This document shows, one piece after another, positions 11,945-22,800 of a stretch of DNA of 64,000 nt. Source of the stretch: Phlebopus portentosus (Eukaryota > Basidiomycota > Agaricomycetes > Boletales > Boletinellaceae); NCBI GenBank assembly GCA_037892935.1, contig JAYXKI010000002.1, positions 1,798,001 to 1,862,000 of the forward strand, in the 5' to 3' direction. Made by a program: the position numbers and the translations under genes. Numbering within the stretch: the first letter of the stretch is position 1; each line of letters begins with the position of its first letter. The notes beneath the pieces were generated by a model. That model was not told the DNA's origin, ran no database searches, and was given only the letters and a program-made list of their open reading frames with translations.

Positions 11945-13572
11945 TGAAACTCCTGTGGACGTTCTGATGCCGGACAGGGAGTGTATAGTTCGAGGGGCTG
12001 CCCTAGAATACCTTCAAACGGTCAGCAGAGAATTACACCCGAGCTAAGGGCACGAAGGAGTGGAGGGAAATAGGGATAGACAATGGAAGGGCTTGGTGAG
12101 AACCGGGGATATGAGGGAAGCGCTCGAGGGGGAATTCCGAGGGTAGGCTTCTCCCGAGATCGACGGTGGCGGTGCAAAGGCTAAATCGACTCTCCGGCTC
12201 AACTGCGAGCTCTGGACTAAAGCCGACTAACCCAAGGCACAAGAACTAAACTAACTAAGCTACGCTAGTCGAACCACCAACCCAAACGTGACTAATCGAC
12301 TGTGCTAACACACTGGCAAGCGACTGCAGTCGATCTCACTCGTAGTCTTAAGTGTCGGAACGCGGCGTAACAATTCGAAACGCGATTTGATGGACGAAGG
12401 ACAATTGCTGAGTGTGTCGAAATGTGATGCGAGGAATGGAGGTGCGAAACGATGACGGAAGGGGACTGAGAGAATCGAAGGATATGTGTGGGACGATGAA
12501 ACCGACCGTTTCCGATCGAAACGATGCGGAATAGCACCGGGCTGGTCTTGAGGAAGCGGAGAGTGGAAAGTCAAGAGGAAAGGGGTGATATGGTGTCCTT
12601 TCCTGACGACAATGGAGAGGAGAAGGTGTTGCGAGACCAAATGCGAGCGGCACGCGGAGTAACTGAGTTACGAGCAAAACCGGGCGAAACGGATCGAAAC
12701 ACGTGAGGGGGTCTTGTTTCGGGTGAGAGGAGATAGAGAAGCCTTTATACGATGACGGCGAACTATACGAACACACGAACGGCTCTACTGCGAAGAGAGG
12801 TCACCGATCGACTGTACAGAACACGAAATGTCATATATTAGACTATAGAGACGAGAGAGTCCACTACGAACAAGTAGACTAGAGGTCGAGAGGCTTTGAG
12901 ACGATGTGAGAACTGCAAGCTAAGCTCCCACTCAGCTCCCACTAAGCTGTCCCTCTACTACGAGAGTCGTGCTATATTTATACTAAACGTCCAAGACTGA
13001 GCCTCCCAGCGGTCAGAGAACCTACGTCATAAAGAAAAGGGAACGCATATCGCTATCTACAAAGGAGAGGAGCGCATAGGAATGGTTTAAGGGACATATA
13101 GGTCAAAAGAAACAATACTAAGCATGTCTGGAACGAGAGCATAATGGATTAAAGAGGACGCATATAGAAAGGTCAGAATATGTGCGGAACCTTCGGAACC
13201 GGGTCTCTTTGAGCGGAACGAAGCGGAACTCGGGGAAACAACTCGGAAGGGCTCTGGCTAGCCTGACAAAGTAAGTCTGCGATGTTCAACAAAGGAGAGG
13301 GACTGAGGACGAGGTTGCAGGGTCAAATCTCTTTGTCTGGAATGCGGATCTGAGGTCCGGAGACTTGTGATCGACGCGTGCAAACTCGATGCCGTGATTC
13401 TCCCGTCTTGATGGCCGATCAAAGAACGGTGCACGTGCCATCTGGACTATGGCGTTCTTGCTAAGTTCACTCGTTCGAGCGAAACCAGTTGAAACCGAGC
13501 GAAACTAGTCGGAACACCGCGGAACTGGTTGTAACGACTCCGTACGTTCCCAAGCTTCAGACTTACTCTTCA
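11945..13572 (-). repeat. 5' LTR of element A
   Basis: 1628 bp, same ends as the LTR at 1554-3181. Contains the element promoter by position; a TATAAATA box lies on the minus strand at 12975-12982. Differences from the other LTR found by eye are all CG to TG or CA. Confidence 0.93.
12975..12982 (-). promoter_or_regulatory. Putative TATA box of element A 5' LTR
   Basis: Minus strand TATAAATA, the canonical form, about 1 kb from the inner end of the LTR. The same box is in the 3' LTR at 2584-2591. Transcription start not mapped. Confidence 0.4.
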
Positions 13573-13576
13573 CCGC

Positions 13577-13912
13577 TTGCAAGCGTGCGAAGCGTACACT
13601 GTCATTAGCAGCACAGATGACCATTGGAATTGATTCACTCTATGAGGGTATCAACTTTTACATCTCAATCACCCATGCACAATTCGAGGAGTTATGCCAA
13701 GATCTCTTCCAGTCTATGCTTGAGCCTGTTGAGAAGGTTCTCTGGGACTCCAAGGTTGATAAGTCCAATGTACATGAGATGGTCCTTGTCGGAGGTTCCA
13801 CCCATATCCTCTATATTGTCAAGCTCTTTTCTGACTCCTTCAACAGCAAGGCGCTATGCAGGTCTGGCAACCCAGATGAGGCTGTCGTGGATGTCTACAT
13901 AGTAACTTGATA
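13577..13912 (+). pseudogene. HSP70 fragment, T copy 1, continuation after element A
   Basis: Continues the exon cut at 1553: [51 protein letters not shown], which is the C-terminal part of the HSP70 ATPase domain. Reads open to the TGA near 13910, where HSP70 similarity ends. In T copy 2 the same exon is continuous (45460-45836), which proves the split by A. Confidence 0.88.
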
Positions 13913-13927
13913 GAGAAATGTATTGAT

Positions 13928-14570
13928 TTTTTGGCACATACTGTCATCACTGGAGACCCAAATCTGGAACTGGACGAAGTTGCCGCACTGAAGAGCATCA
14001 TCATGCCTCTCACGTACCAAGAAAGAGGTTAGTAGGAAGAGCATCTTGGTTGATGTGTGATTTAAAATTGTTTGACAGTGACTCCGTACAATATCACATA
14101 CTTATAAGAGCTCATGCAGAATTGATTGAGAGAATACCCTCAAGTGCAATATGTGATTCAAGATACCGGAAAGCATATAGATCTTTGGTACAATAAGCAT
14201 ATGGACGTCTTTCTTCAGTATCAACATGGTTATATCATCTTCAACTGACAGCCATCGTTGCACAAGATGTCTATGGTGTGTCTCCAGGTCTGACTAGTGC
14301 CCTATTTGAGTGCATACCCAACCTATATATTCATGTCTGAACTCTGACCAATTTTATGCAGGCTTTCGTCTCAATCTTTCTGTCACTCCTCTGTACAATG
14401 CTGGCTTCTATAGTGATGAATAAACATGTAGTATGTCATATCGCTTTTGCTTTGTGTTATTGTCTCTGATCTCTGTGTGGCATTCCCCAGAGCGAGGAGA
14501 CTGGGGCCAAACTCAGTCAAATAGTGTGGGTCGCCAGGCAGATCATTTTGCTCCAAGCGAACAAGATTGT
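13928..14570 (+). pseudogene. RPB1 fragment (RNA polymerase II largest subunit), T copy 1
   Basis: Plus strand shows AHTVITGDPNLELDEV, then a 51-nt GT-AG intron (14028-14078), then TPYNITYL and [13 protein letters not shown], then FNxQPSLHKMSM. After another intron-like gap come FRLNLSVTPLYNAGF and [14 protein letters not shown]. These are in RPB1 order across the region leading to the NADFDGDEMN active-site loop; here that loop is decayed (NAGFYSDE). Stops and lesions make it non-functional. It directly abuts HSP70 sequence on both sides, so the element is a mosaic. Confidence 0.82.
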
Positions 14571-14976
14571 TGGCTGCTATCCTCAAGGGCGACACCTCGA
14601 AGAAGACCCAAGACCCCTTCTTGCTCGATGTCGCTCCTCTGTCGCTTGGTATCAAGACTACTGGCAGTGTCATGACTGCATTTATCAAGCATAATATGAC
14701 TGTCCCAATGAAGAAGTCAGAGATCTTCTTGACATATGCCGACAATGATTCAAGGAGCTGTGCCAGGATCTCTTCCATTCCATGCTTGAGCCTGTTGAGA
14801 AGATTATCCGGGACTCCAAGATAGACAATTCCAATGTACACAAGATCATCCTCGTCAATGGTTCTACCTGTATACCCCGAATTGTCAAGTTCATGCCTGA
14901 CTTCTTCAACAGCAAGGAGCCATGCAAGTCTATCAACCCAGATGAGACTGTTGTGTACGGTGCCACCATCTGCTAA
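14567..14976 (+). pseudogene. Second HSP70 fragment, T copy 1
   Basis: [27 protein letters not shown] and VPMKKSEIF match the end of the HSP70 ATPase domain and start of the peptide-binding domain. They run directly into a second copy of [40 protein letters not shown]..., which in a normal gene precedes them. Order is therefore scrambled relative to HSP70. A frameshift separates the two blocks near 14755. Ends in TAA at 14974-14976. Confidence 0.82.
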
Positions 14977-15629
14977 GCTTGCATGTATTTTGATAATTTC
15001 TAATCAAATATAATTATAAATTGGTCTGAAAGCGGAAAACAAAATTTCTAACTGTTGAGGCAGCAGAGCCTGTTAAGAAAGCAGAGAGTAAATATATGCA
15101 GGCCTACACATAGAGATGTAGGTCATGTATGCATATCTATATGTATGTACAACCTATTTCATCTAGACGGTCCGTGCTAAACCAGTGCTAGTTATACATT
15201 TGTAATTTAATACGGATCTCGTGTAGATGATGTACAAAGCTAATGTACTCATGGGTTACATGACCTACCCAAATACACACCTCCTAAGAGTAAGAGCAAC
15301 AGATGCGTACGCATCCGAGTTTTTGAAGACTTTCCCACAATCACATGATAGAGTTAAATAACACCTTAAATATAGTACAGTACTTTCTGGTTATGCTGAC
15401 CTTCTGAGCTTGCTTTGTTTACATCAGGCAGCTTTAGAAAGTGCTATAATGATATAAATTTAGGTTCAATTTTATCAAGATTTGTTTATTATCATTAGGA
15501 CTTGTGAACATGGGGAGCATCAATCTTGTCTTTTTTTTTCGGTCTTACCCTTTTGTTGCACGTGACAAAGTTGACTTTGCAACTCGCAATCCACACAAGT
15601 CACATCCCTCCTTCCCCATCCTCACCTCC
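14977..15629. other. Non-coding stretch inside T copy 1
   Basis: No recognisable protein similarity. A 69-codon plus-strand frame (15504-15713) overlaps the Argonaute fragment and is not supported. Counterpart in copy 2: 46903-47555. Confidence 0.5.
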
Positions 15630-15905
15630 TTACTGCCCTCGACCGGCGACATCACCTTGCACATGCTTGACTTGCCAGTAGGCTGGCAGTTTCAGGCTCA
15701 CACCCTTCGTTGATACTGACCACAGGTATGAGATTTCATTGATGCCTTGCTGTAGGGTGTTGGGAGATAACTTCTTGTCATTATGGAGGACGGTGTAGTG
15801 AACTGCACGAGCGATACCTTGCATGCCTGCATGAGCCTGCAAAGAGAAATCGTAGTCGTAAATGCTCATCATGCCCTGGTCTATGCTCATTCCCACCATA
15901 GAGCA
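15630..15905 (-). pseudogene. Argonaute PIWI C-terminal fragment, T copy 1
   Basis: Minus-strand translation contains SMVGMSIDQGMMSIYDYDFSLQAHAGMQGIA, AVHYTVLHNDK and LQQGINEISYLW. It corresponds to the Argonaute block with the pattern VDxGI..(F/Y)DF.LQSHAGLQGT..P.HY.VL. It is separated from the rest of the Argonaute fragment by a SAC3 fragment on the other strand, so the gene is broken. Confidence 0.82.
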
Positions 15906-15941
15906 CGAGGTCTTGTCAGTCGTCGTGATGTGCAGGATGCA

Positions 15942-16474
15942 TCTGATGAACTTCAGTGACTTCACGGAGACTCGGGCATTTGCCAGAGATTGCTCTCAAG
16001 CTGTACGCAATGGTTTCACAATTCAGCAAGACAACGGACCAATAGCTATCGAGTCTCACAAATGATGTACACGTTTTCATATCCTTTCACTCTATCTCAT
16101 GTACGACGTACCTACGTTTGATCGAGCTTTGGAGATCCAGCAGCTTATGAACTGTGAGTCCTCAACCTTGCCGTCAAGTTGTTGTCTGGATCTTTACGCC
16201 TGCAAAAGCTCTGCTGTCTCTAAAGGAGTTCTGTGACGATCAAAGAGGAAAGGCTGAATCACCTAACGAATTGGAGATGTGTGTATACCGTTGTCTCAGC
16301 CTCATCCATGACCAGCACGAACGAAATGACAGACCTCCACCACATATTGCCAGCGACCTAGCCTTCCAGCTTATATCCCGTTTCCGCAGTGAAGTCCAGG
16401 CTGCCACAGTCCAATCACGAAGACTTCGAAGCTCAGAGTCAATGGGGCTGCCATGTAAACGTTTGCCGAACTAG
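15942..16474 (+). pseudogene. SAC3/GANP-family fragment (mRNA export), T copy 1
   Basis: ETRAFARDCSQAVRNGFTIQQ, GPIAIESHK, CTRFHILSLYLM, then an intron-like gap near 16150-16205, then LLSLKEFCDDQRGKAESPNELEMCVYRCLSLIHDQ and LAFQLISRFRSEVQAA. This pattern (R-D-..-I-R-..-F-T-I-Q-..-I-E-..-RFHILS; SPNE-E) is that of the SAC3/GANP domain of the TREX-2 mRNA export complex. Copy 1 has TGA after ESHK where copy 2 has CGA. It lies inside the captured Argonaute gene in opposite orientation. Confidence 0.78.
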
Positions 16475-16593
16475 CGACCACCACTGACGGTCGTCAACAT
16501 CATCGACACTTGTTTGATGGGCAGCCTCGGGAATATGCAAGTTCCAGTGTTTTCGTACAGCAACTCAAGAAACTGTATAGGGGCATTTCGAAC

Positions 16594-18734
16594 TTAGGAT
16601 TGTCTGCGGCTGGGGTAGAACTGAGTCTGATGACCTTTGCTACAAGTGATGTAAGTCAACTTCGGTTTGTATTTCTTCAGTTCACTGAATGCTTCGTTCA
16701 GCTGCTTGATCTCGGTGGCCATTACCTGCATGTGCTGGCCGTCTGAAATACTGGCACGGAATATAAGGATCCGTTCAGGGAACGAGCCCATGCTTTGACG
16801 GTAGTTCTTTAAGCATTTCAGAATCATACCACGTAAGTTTTCAACTGTCTATGAATAGCTGCATCAGGCGCCTGCATAATAGCATAAAAACGAGAGCTCA
16901 CCTCTTCTTTTACTCCCTGAAGGGAGACACTTGCATGGCACTTTCTGAAGTTCACGTCGCACAACACCACGACCGCTGCGATACCAGGCGTGCCCTTGAC
17001 CGCATTCCCACCCAGCTTAATCACATCAAACCCGACCACCATCGTGTTTGCCAGCCGTTTCAGAGAAGCAGGCTCCAGCCGATGGTTGACCCCACCGAGC
17101 TTTGTATTAACCTTGAGCGTGAGATTCGGCAGATACTGATCGTGGCCCTCCTTGTCGAGCATGTTCTCGATGAGGCCAATCATGGACTGGAAGTCCTGGC
17201 TGACGTCAAAGTACCGGTGGAGTCCCGCATAGATGTGCTTATTTTTGTTTGACATAAGGGCAAGAACCATTTGGGGCCTGCCTGGCAGCGATTCGAACAA
17301 CCTTGATACTTTGTCCACATCCTCATCGCAGTATGGATCCTCTCGACTCGGACGGCGGAGCTGCAGGACCTGCATGATGAAGTCCGAGTTGACGTTCATT
17401 CCACGTGCGTGACATTTTCCGATCAGAGCCTTCACCGCCTCGTGCACCTGCACCTCGAGCGAGCTGTTGGACTCTTCTATATTCCCATCCTTTAAGACCA
17501 CAACTGCAAGGCGTTTAAGCTCTGCAAGCCTCGCAAACTGAATGCCACGCGCCGTCCAAGATCCATTGACAATTTGTGCACAGCCCGAAGGATAAATCAC
17601 CAACGGTGCGAGGAGAACACGAGCTGTGACAACAGCCATATTTGTCGAGATTTTGATTCCGAAGCTGACCATCGGAGGTGTGCCCTCCTCGAAGCCTAGG
17701 AGACGGAGACCCTTGATAGTGATTGTCTGTGCGTGACCGGCTGGCGTCTTGTTGTTTGCAGCACACAGGGCTGCGCTCTCCCCAGACTTCAGCTCACCCG
17801 TGAAAAGGGTCCCTGGTACAATCTTGCACAGCTCGGCTGGTACGAAAACGTCCTTGCCCTCTTTCCCAACATTCACCACGGGCAGGTCATCTGCGTGGTG
17901 GAGTGTGATGTGGAACTCTGTGCGATAGTCAGCACGATTCCTATTCGATCCACGGATGACTTACTTTTCTGGAAATATTCCTCCACTGTGATATTGCCGA
18001 ATTTTTCACTCTGGATCTTTGTCCGTCTCGCTGTACTGGGTCCAATCGCCTTCACGGTGTTGCGCCTATCATACCCGAGATAACTTGTAACTACCCTCAT
18101 ATTACCGAAGAATTTCTGAGGTACGGCACCACGAGATTGCTGCATGAACTCGTGCAGCGCATCGGCCATGCTTCGCAGGACGTGGAACGTGCTCATGCAC
18201 GTATTCACGCTGACCATGAGGGACTTGTGAACTGGACAGACGGAAGCGAAGAAGCCGTTGACGACCTTGATGCTAGGGCGAGTAGGCACGCCCGTATCCG
18301 CATTGGGGTCGAAATAGTATGCATCCTTGGTGAGTGCGCGAAAACCAGTGTGAGCGGCATGTGCCATAACGATCAGGTTGAAGGCCGAGACGATAGGTGC
18401 AGGATCGTAGTCGGGATTCTCACCACGTAGGTACCTGTTGAAGAAAGAAGTCAGTATCACTATTAGATTACGGTCGAAGGGCAAGCCTTACCCAGCGAGG
18501 TCCACTGATTTAAGAGGATTAGGTCCGACAAGTGTGACAAAGTACGGGATATCGTGCGTGCGTGCGCCCAGTTCCTCGGACGATGGGGCCGGTGCCATCA
18601 CCGTGACCTGAAAGTTTTTCGGCAGCGGCAGCTTTGTGACGAGGCGACCGACGCCATCATGCGCGATGCCCTGCGCGTTCTGCGATAGTTCCTGAGACTG
18701 AGCAAATTCGGCAACAATGTGCCTGCGCAAGTCG
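16594..18734 (-). pseudogene. Argonaute fragment (N, PAZ, MID, part PIWI), T copy 1
   Basis: Minus strand, N to C: N-domain exon 18734-18490; intron-like gap; linker exon from about 18437 with RALTKDAYYFD, GFFASVCPVHKSLMVSVN, RSMADALHEFMQQSRGAVPQ and VTSYLGYDRRNTVKAIG; PAZ-type EEYFQK, then VNVGKEGKDVFVPAELCKIVPG; MID region; PIWI start with LKVNTKLGGVNHRL and VVGFDVIK; and LIFRASISDGQ with YKPKLTYITCSKGHQTQFYP. The first catalytic Asp position is kept, but the second (Asp in R-D-G-V-S-E/D-G-Q) reads Ala. With the gene split by SAC3 sequence it cannot give an active slicer. Captured at DNA level because introns remain. Confidence 0.85.
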
Positions 18735-18860
18735 ACGGCCTCCTAGGTACGGCACTGCAAGATTACTGCATGAACTCGCGCAGTGCATTGGCCATGCTGT
18801 GTGGGACATGGAATGCACTCATGCACGTCTCCAGGCTGGTGCTGAATGGACCTGTAAGGC
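18735..18860 (-). pseudogene. Duplicated Argonaute exon scrap, T copy 1
   Basis: Near-copy of the stretch at about 18120-18190 (coding HVPRSMADALREFMQQS-like sequence), lying just upstream of the N-domain exon. Shows internal rearrangement of the captured gene. From here to 19320 I see no recognisable gene. Confidence 0.6.
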
Positions 18861-19319
18861 AATTGGCTCCTTATGTTGAGCCACCGAATTGTGGATGTGT
18901 ACGCATCCACATTCTGAACCGTCTCTCACCTTGCAGATTGCAATGGCTTCAGGCCACTTCATTACCTTTTCTTTTAATTGTTGTTCTGGCTGTTGGGAGG
19001 TCTGTGGTTCTTGGATACCTCTGTCCCTGTCGCAGCGGGCAGCCCAGGTGTAGAGGCAGTATGTTGAGTGCTGCTGAACCTGTGCACTTAGCCAGGGCAG
19101 CACCTATTATACTGTGGCTGTTTGCCAGCCAGCTAGAGGTGTGCTATGTGCTGCTGAACCTGTGCCACTTAGCTGGGGCGGCGCTAGTGCACTCTGACCT
19201 TGTGTTAACCAGTTTGGGCCTTGAAGCCAGTGGAAGTTCCTTTGTCCTGTCAACAGTGTTTAGTGTTAACACTTTTGACTATTTATTATCTCCGACAAGT
19301 AGCATTGGTCTATATTAGT

Positions 19320-19868
19320 ATAGATGTATATGAGTGTACGCCTAGCTCACATAGATTCTGTAGTAAGCTGTACATGTAATTAGTTACATGCTTGTATGGG
19401 TCTGTAAGTAGTATACTATCGATATATTTAAATTTAATAAAAATTAAATATGTTCTCCGATATGCTCGTGGTCTCTAATAAGTGCTATCTATGATAATAT
19501 ATGACTATCTATATCTTTAATATGCTATGGCAATATATCACCTAGAAGAACTATCAACTATAAGCATCTAGTATCAGCTATAAACTCATACTAATTACTA
19601 TAAGGCACTATGCACTATGCGCTAGTAGTACTATAAATCTGTATCAATTGCTACAGGTTGCTATATATTATGCACTATTCATCTCTTTCTAGTACTATGA
19701 ATAAATATTAACTATAGCATCTATACACTGTTACAGCCCTCTATATAGTAGGGGGGTCACGATAAATCACTATGGACTACTAACCTACTATAGGCTGCTA
19801 TATAGCAGCCTATAGTAGTGAGTAGCTATGAGTAGCTATGGGTAGCTATGGGTAGCAGTGGATAATTT
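19320..19868. repeat. AT-rich right subterminal region of T copy 1
   Basis: Rich in CTATAG/TAGTAG motifs and without coding potential. Ends with four close copies of an 11-bp motif of the type GAGTAGCTATG/GGTAGCTATG just before the right TIR. Confidence 0.6.
19785..19818. repeat. 34-bp perfect palindrome in T copy 1
   Basis: Centre at TATA; arms read CTACTATAGGCTGC outward and are exactly self-complementary over 34 bp. Same palindrome at 51712-51745. It lies about 65 bp from the right TIR. Confidence 0.85.
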
Positions 19869-19885
19869 GGACTGTTTTCCTGATG
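19869..19885 (-). repeat. Right terminal inverted repeat of T copy 1
   Basis: Reverse complement begins CATCAGGAAAACAGTCC, matching the left end at 16 of 17 bases. Confidence 0.85.
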
Positions 19886-19897
19886 CATGTGATGCAA

Positions 19898-22800
19898 TTA
19901 TCTCCTAATTTGTCTTCGTTCGGTGATCCATTGATTAAGGTTTGGTGGCCTCATCGCCTGAGGGTACCTCTTGTGGAACTCTTCTATCATTTGATAGGAG
20001 TTCTTGAGATTATCGAGTGGTTCCCATGTTCGCTCTTGGTATTCTTTCCATTGAATAAGATACTGTATCTTGTTTCGATGATGTCGTGTGTCATGAATTG
20101 TCTCTACTTCATATTCCACTTGGCCCTCCACTTCAATAGGTGGTGGCTCATCTAGAGTGGCTCTTCCAGGGTAGTCCTTTCGCTTGTAAGGCCTGAGAAG
20201 ACTTGCATGGAATACAGGGTGGATCGGAAGGGTTTTGGGTAAGCATAATCTGAATGACACTTGTCCAACTGCCTTCTCGACTTTATAAGGGCCTGCCCAT
20301 TTCATTGCAAGTTTCTTTGTCAGTTCCAGTCGACTGAGATTCTTCATGTCTAGTAACACTTCATCTCCTGGCTTGTACTCTGGCAGTTTGCCTCGATGCA
20401 GGTCTGCATAAAGCTTCATTGCCTCGTTCGCTTGCCTAATCGAATTATAGGCTTCTTGCTGTACTTGTCGAAGCTCCTCTAGGTGATTTATTGCTTCTGG
20501 CATGTTTGAATCACCGGTCTCCACAACATCCAGGTGAGGGTGCCATCCATACAGTGTATAGAATGGTGACTGATGAGTGGTACTGTGTTTTTGATTGTTG
20601 TAGGCGAATTCTGCCATATCGATGTACTCTGCCCAATCTGTTTGGCGGTAGGACACGTAGCAGCGTAAGTACTGTTTGAGTTCTTGATTGAGTCGCTCAG
20701 TTTGACCATCGGTTTGTGGATGATACACTGTACTAGTTTTCCACTCGACATCGATGAGTCTGCAGAACTCCTTGAGGAATTGCGCAGTGAAGTTGCTACC
20801 TCAGTCAGAGATTACTTATTTAGGGGCCCCATAGTATTTGAAGATGTGTTGGCGAAACAAGCATGCCAACTGCTTAGCATTGGGTATCCCCTGGCAAGGA
20901 ATGAACTTCCCCATTTTAGTGAGTTTGTCCACTATAACAAGTATTGAACTGTAGCCTTCATTGCTGACTGGTAAATCGGTAATCAGGTCACAAGTTATGG
21001 TTTCCCATGGTTGATGCGGTGCCTGCAATGGTTGGAGCGGCGGATTTCGAAACTGCCAAATCGGTTTTGCACGTTGACATATGTCACAGGATGAGATATA
21101 TTCTCGGATCATCTCTTCCATCTTCGGCCAATAGTATGATCGCTTTACAAGTTCTATGGTCTTTTCTGCTCCTGGGTGGCCTGCGAGCTTGTGGTCATGG
21201 TGCCTTCGGATTAGCAACGCTTTTAGGTTGGCAGATGGCGGGACATATAATGCATTGGTTATATAGTGCAAGCCATTCCTGTAACTGTAGCCATTGCTCT
21301 TCTTGATCATCAATATTTCCTTCTTGGCTTCCTCGGTATTGTAGTGTCTCTTGATCGTTCTGATGATCGGATCAGAGATAGTGACCATTTCTGTTTCTAG
21401 CCTGTATAGACCATTGATCTCGGTTTGTTGCAATGTCTGCTGCTTGATCATATCGGGTGGTAGCAAGGTAACACCTAAGTTATCCTTGTCCTCTGGCATA
21501 TAATCGGCTCGTCGTGATAGTGCATCTGCCTGATTCTTCTTGCCTGGCCAATGGAGAATCTTGAAGTTATATCGTGATAACTCTAGTGCCCATCTTGCTT
21601 GACGTCTTGTTAGATTCTGAGCTGTCATAAAGTATCGGAGGTTTGCATGATCGCTTTGAATGGTTATTGGTTCCTTTGTTCCTTCCAATAAGTGTCTCCA
21701 ATGTCCGAGTGCTTCCATGATTGCTAGCATCTCTTTGTCATGCGTCGGATAATTTTGTTGAGCACTTGTTAGTGTCTTCGACATGAAACCTAAAGGTCTC
21801 AGTTCTCCTTGGTCATCTTCTTGTTGTAAGACTGCACCAATCGCTACATCGGATGCATTGGTTTCCAATGTATATGGTTTGTCTGGCTTTGGCATTGCCA
21901 ATGCCACTTCGGTTTCAAATGCCTTCTTGATACTTTCAAAAGCTTTGTCCTGTGCTTCTGTCCAAATGAACTTGTGATCCTTCTTGATAAGTTCGCCAAT
22001 AGGTGTGTATAAATCAGCATAGTTCCTGATGAATCTTCGGTAGAAGTTGCAAAAGCCTTGGAACTTTCAGATCTGTCGTTTCGTCTTTGGTATTGGCCAT
22101 TCTCGTATCACTTTGAGTTTGTAAGGATCCATTTGGATGCCTTTCGTTCCTACTACAAATCCCAGATAGTCGAGTTGGGTTTGGAGGAAATGACATTTCT
22201 CGATTTTGAGATAGATGTCAAGTTCTCGGCATTTCTGTAGAATTGCCCTGAGGAGTGTCCAGTGCTCCTTTTCAGTTTGCGCTTGGCCAATGAGGTCATC
22301 TAGGTAGTTTAGTGCCTCCTCTGTTCTGAGCCAATATTCGAAGTTGTCATTCATGAATCGTTGGAATACTGCAGGTGAGTTCTTCATTCCAAACATCATG
22401 ACCTTCAGCTTGTAGACTGCATTGCCAACTCGGAATGCTGCCTTCCATTTGTCTCCTTCTCGAATTCTCAGGTTGTTGTATCCTGATCGCATGTCGAGGG
22501 TGAAGAAGAATTTTCCTTTCTCCAGTTTCTCTGATAGAACGCTCATAATCGGTATTGGGTATGGATCTGATACTGTCGCGTCATTAATGTCTCGGTAATC
22601 GGTTACTGCTCATGCTCCTCCATCTTTCTTTCCAACAAAGAAGACTGGTGCTGCTACCGGACATGGTTCATGTGGGTGAACCTTCTCAATCCATCCTTTG
22701 TCAAGTAATTCTTGGACATAGACATTGAGTGCTGCCTGCTCTTCTCGTGTGAGCTTGATAATAGGCCTCGGTTTTGGTAATGGTACTCCTTCCTTGAGGT

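Larger units (their letters stand above)
1554..13572 (-). mobile_element. Ty3/gypsy LTR retrotransposon A (12,019 bp) with antisense accessory gene
   Basis: Two LTRs of exactly 1628 bp flank gag and pol on the minus strand plus one plus-strand gene. Flanks are CCGC (1550-1553) and CCGC (13573-13576), and T copy 2 has the unbroken site at 45499-45502, so this is a real insertion with a 4-bp duplication. Order in element direction: 5' LTR, primer-binding site, gag-protease, pol (RT, RNase H, integrase with GPY/F-like end), antisense three-exon gene, 3' LTR. Pol has two nonsense codons, so this copy cannot move by itself. LTR divergence is about 0.7 percent by eye, all at CpG. Confidence 0.93.
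56..19885. mobile_element. TIR transposon T, copy 1, carrying host gene fragments and element A
   Basis: Bounded by 17-bp imperfect inverted repeats (56-72 and 19869-19885, one mismatch). Without element A and its 4-bp duplication it is about 7807 bp; copy 2 without element B is about 7810 bp, so they are the same unit. Both ends are AT-rich and full of short TAG-rich repeats, as in subterminal regions of cut-and-paste elements. No transposase is visible, so it is probably non-autonomous. The interior holds fragments of HSP70, RPB1 and SAC3 on the plus strand and Argonaute on the minus strand, some with introns, so capture was from DNA rather than mRNA. Flanks at 55 and 19886 show no clear target duplication, unlike copy 2. 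Superfamily not recognised. Confidence 0.82.

Noticed and set aside
13617..13910. Reading the HSP70 frame after element A as a small intact gene
   Set aside because: It is the middle of an HSP70 exon; the preceding part lies at 1108-1553 and the rest is missing or scrambled.
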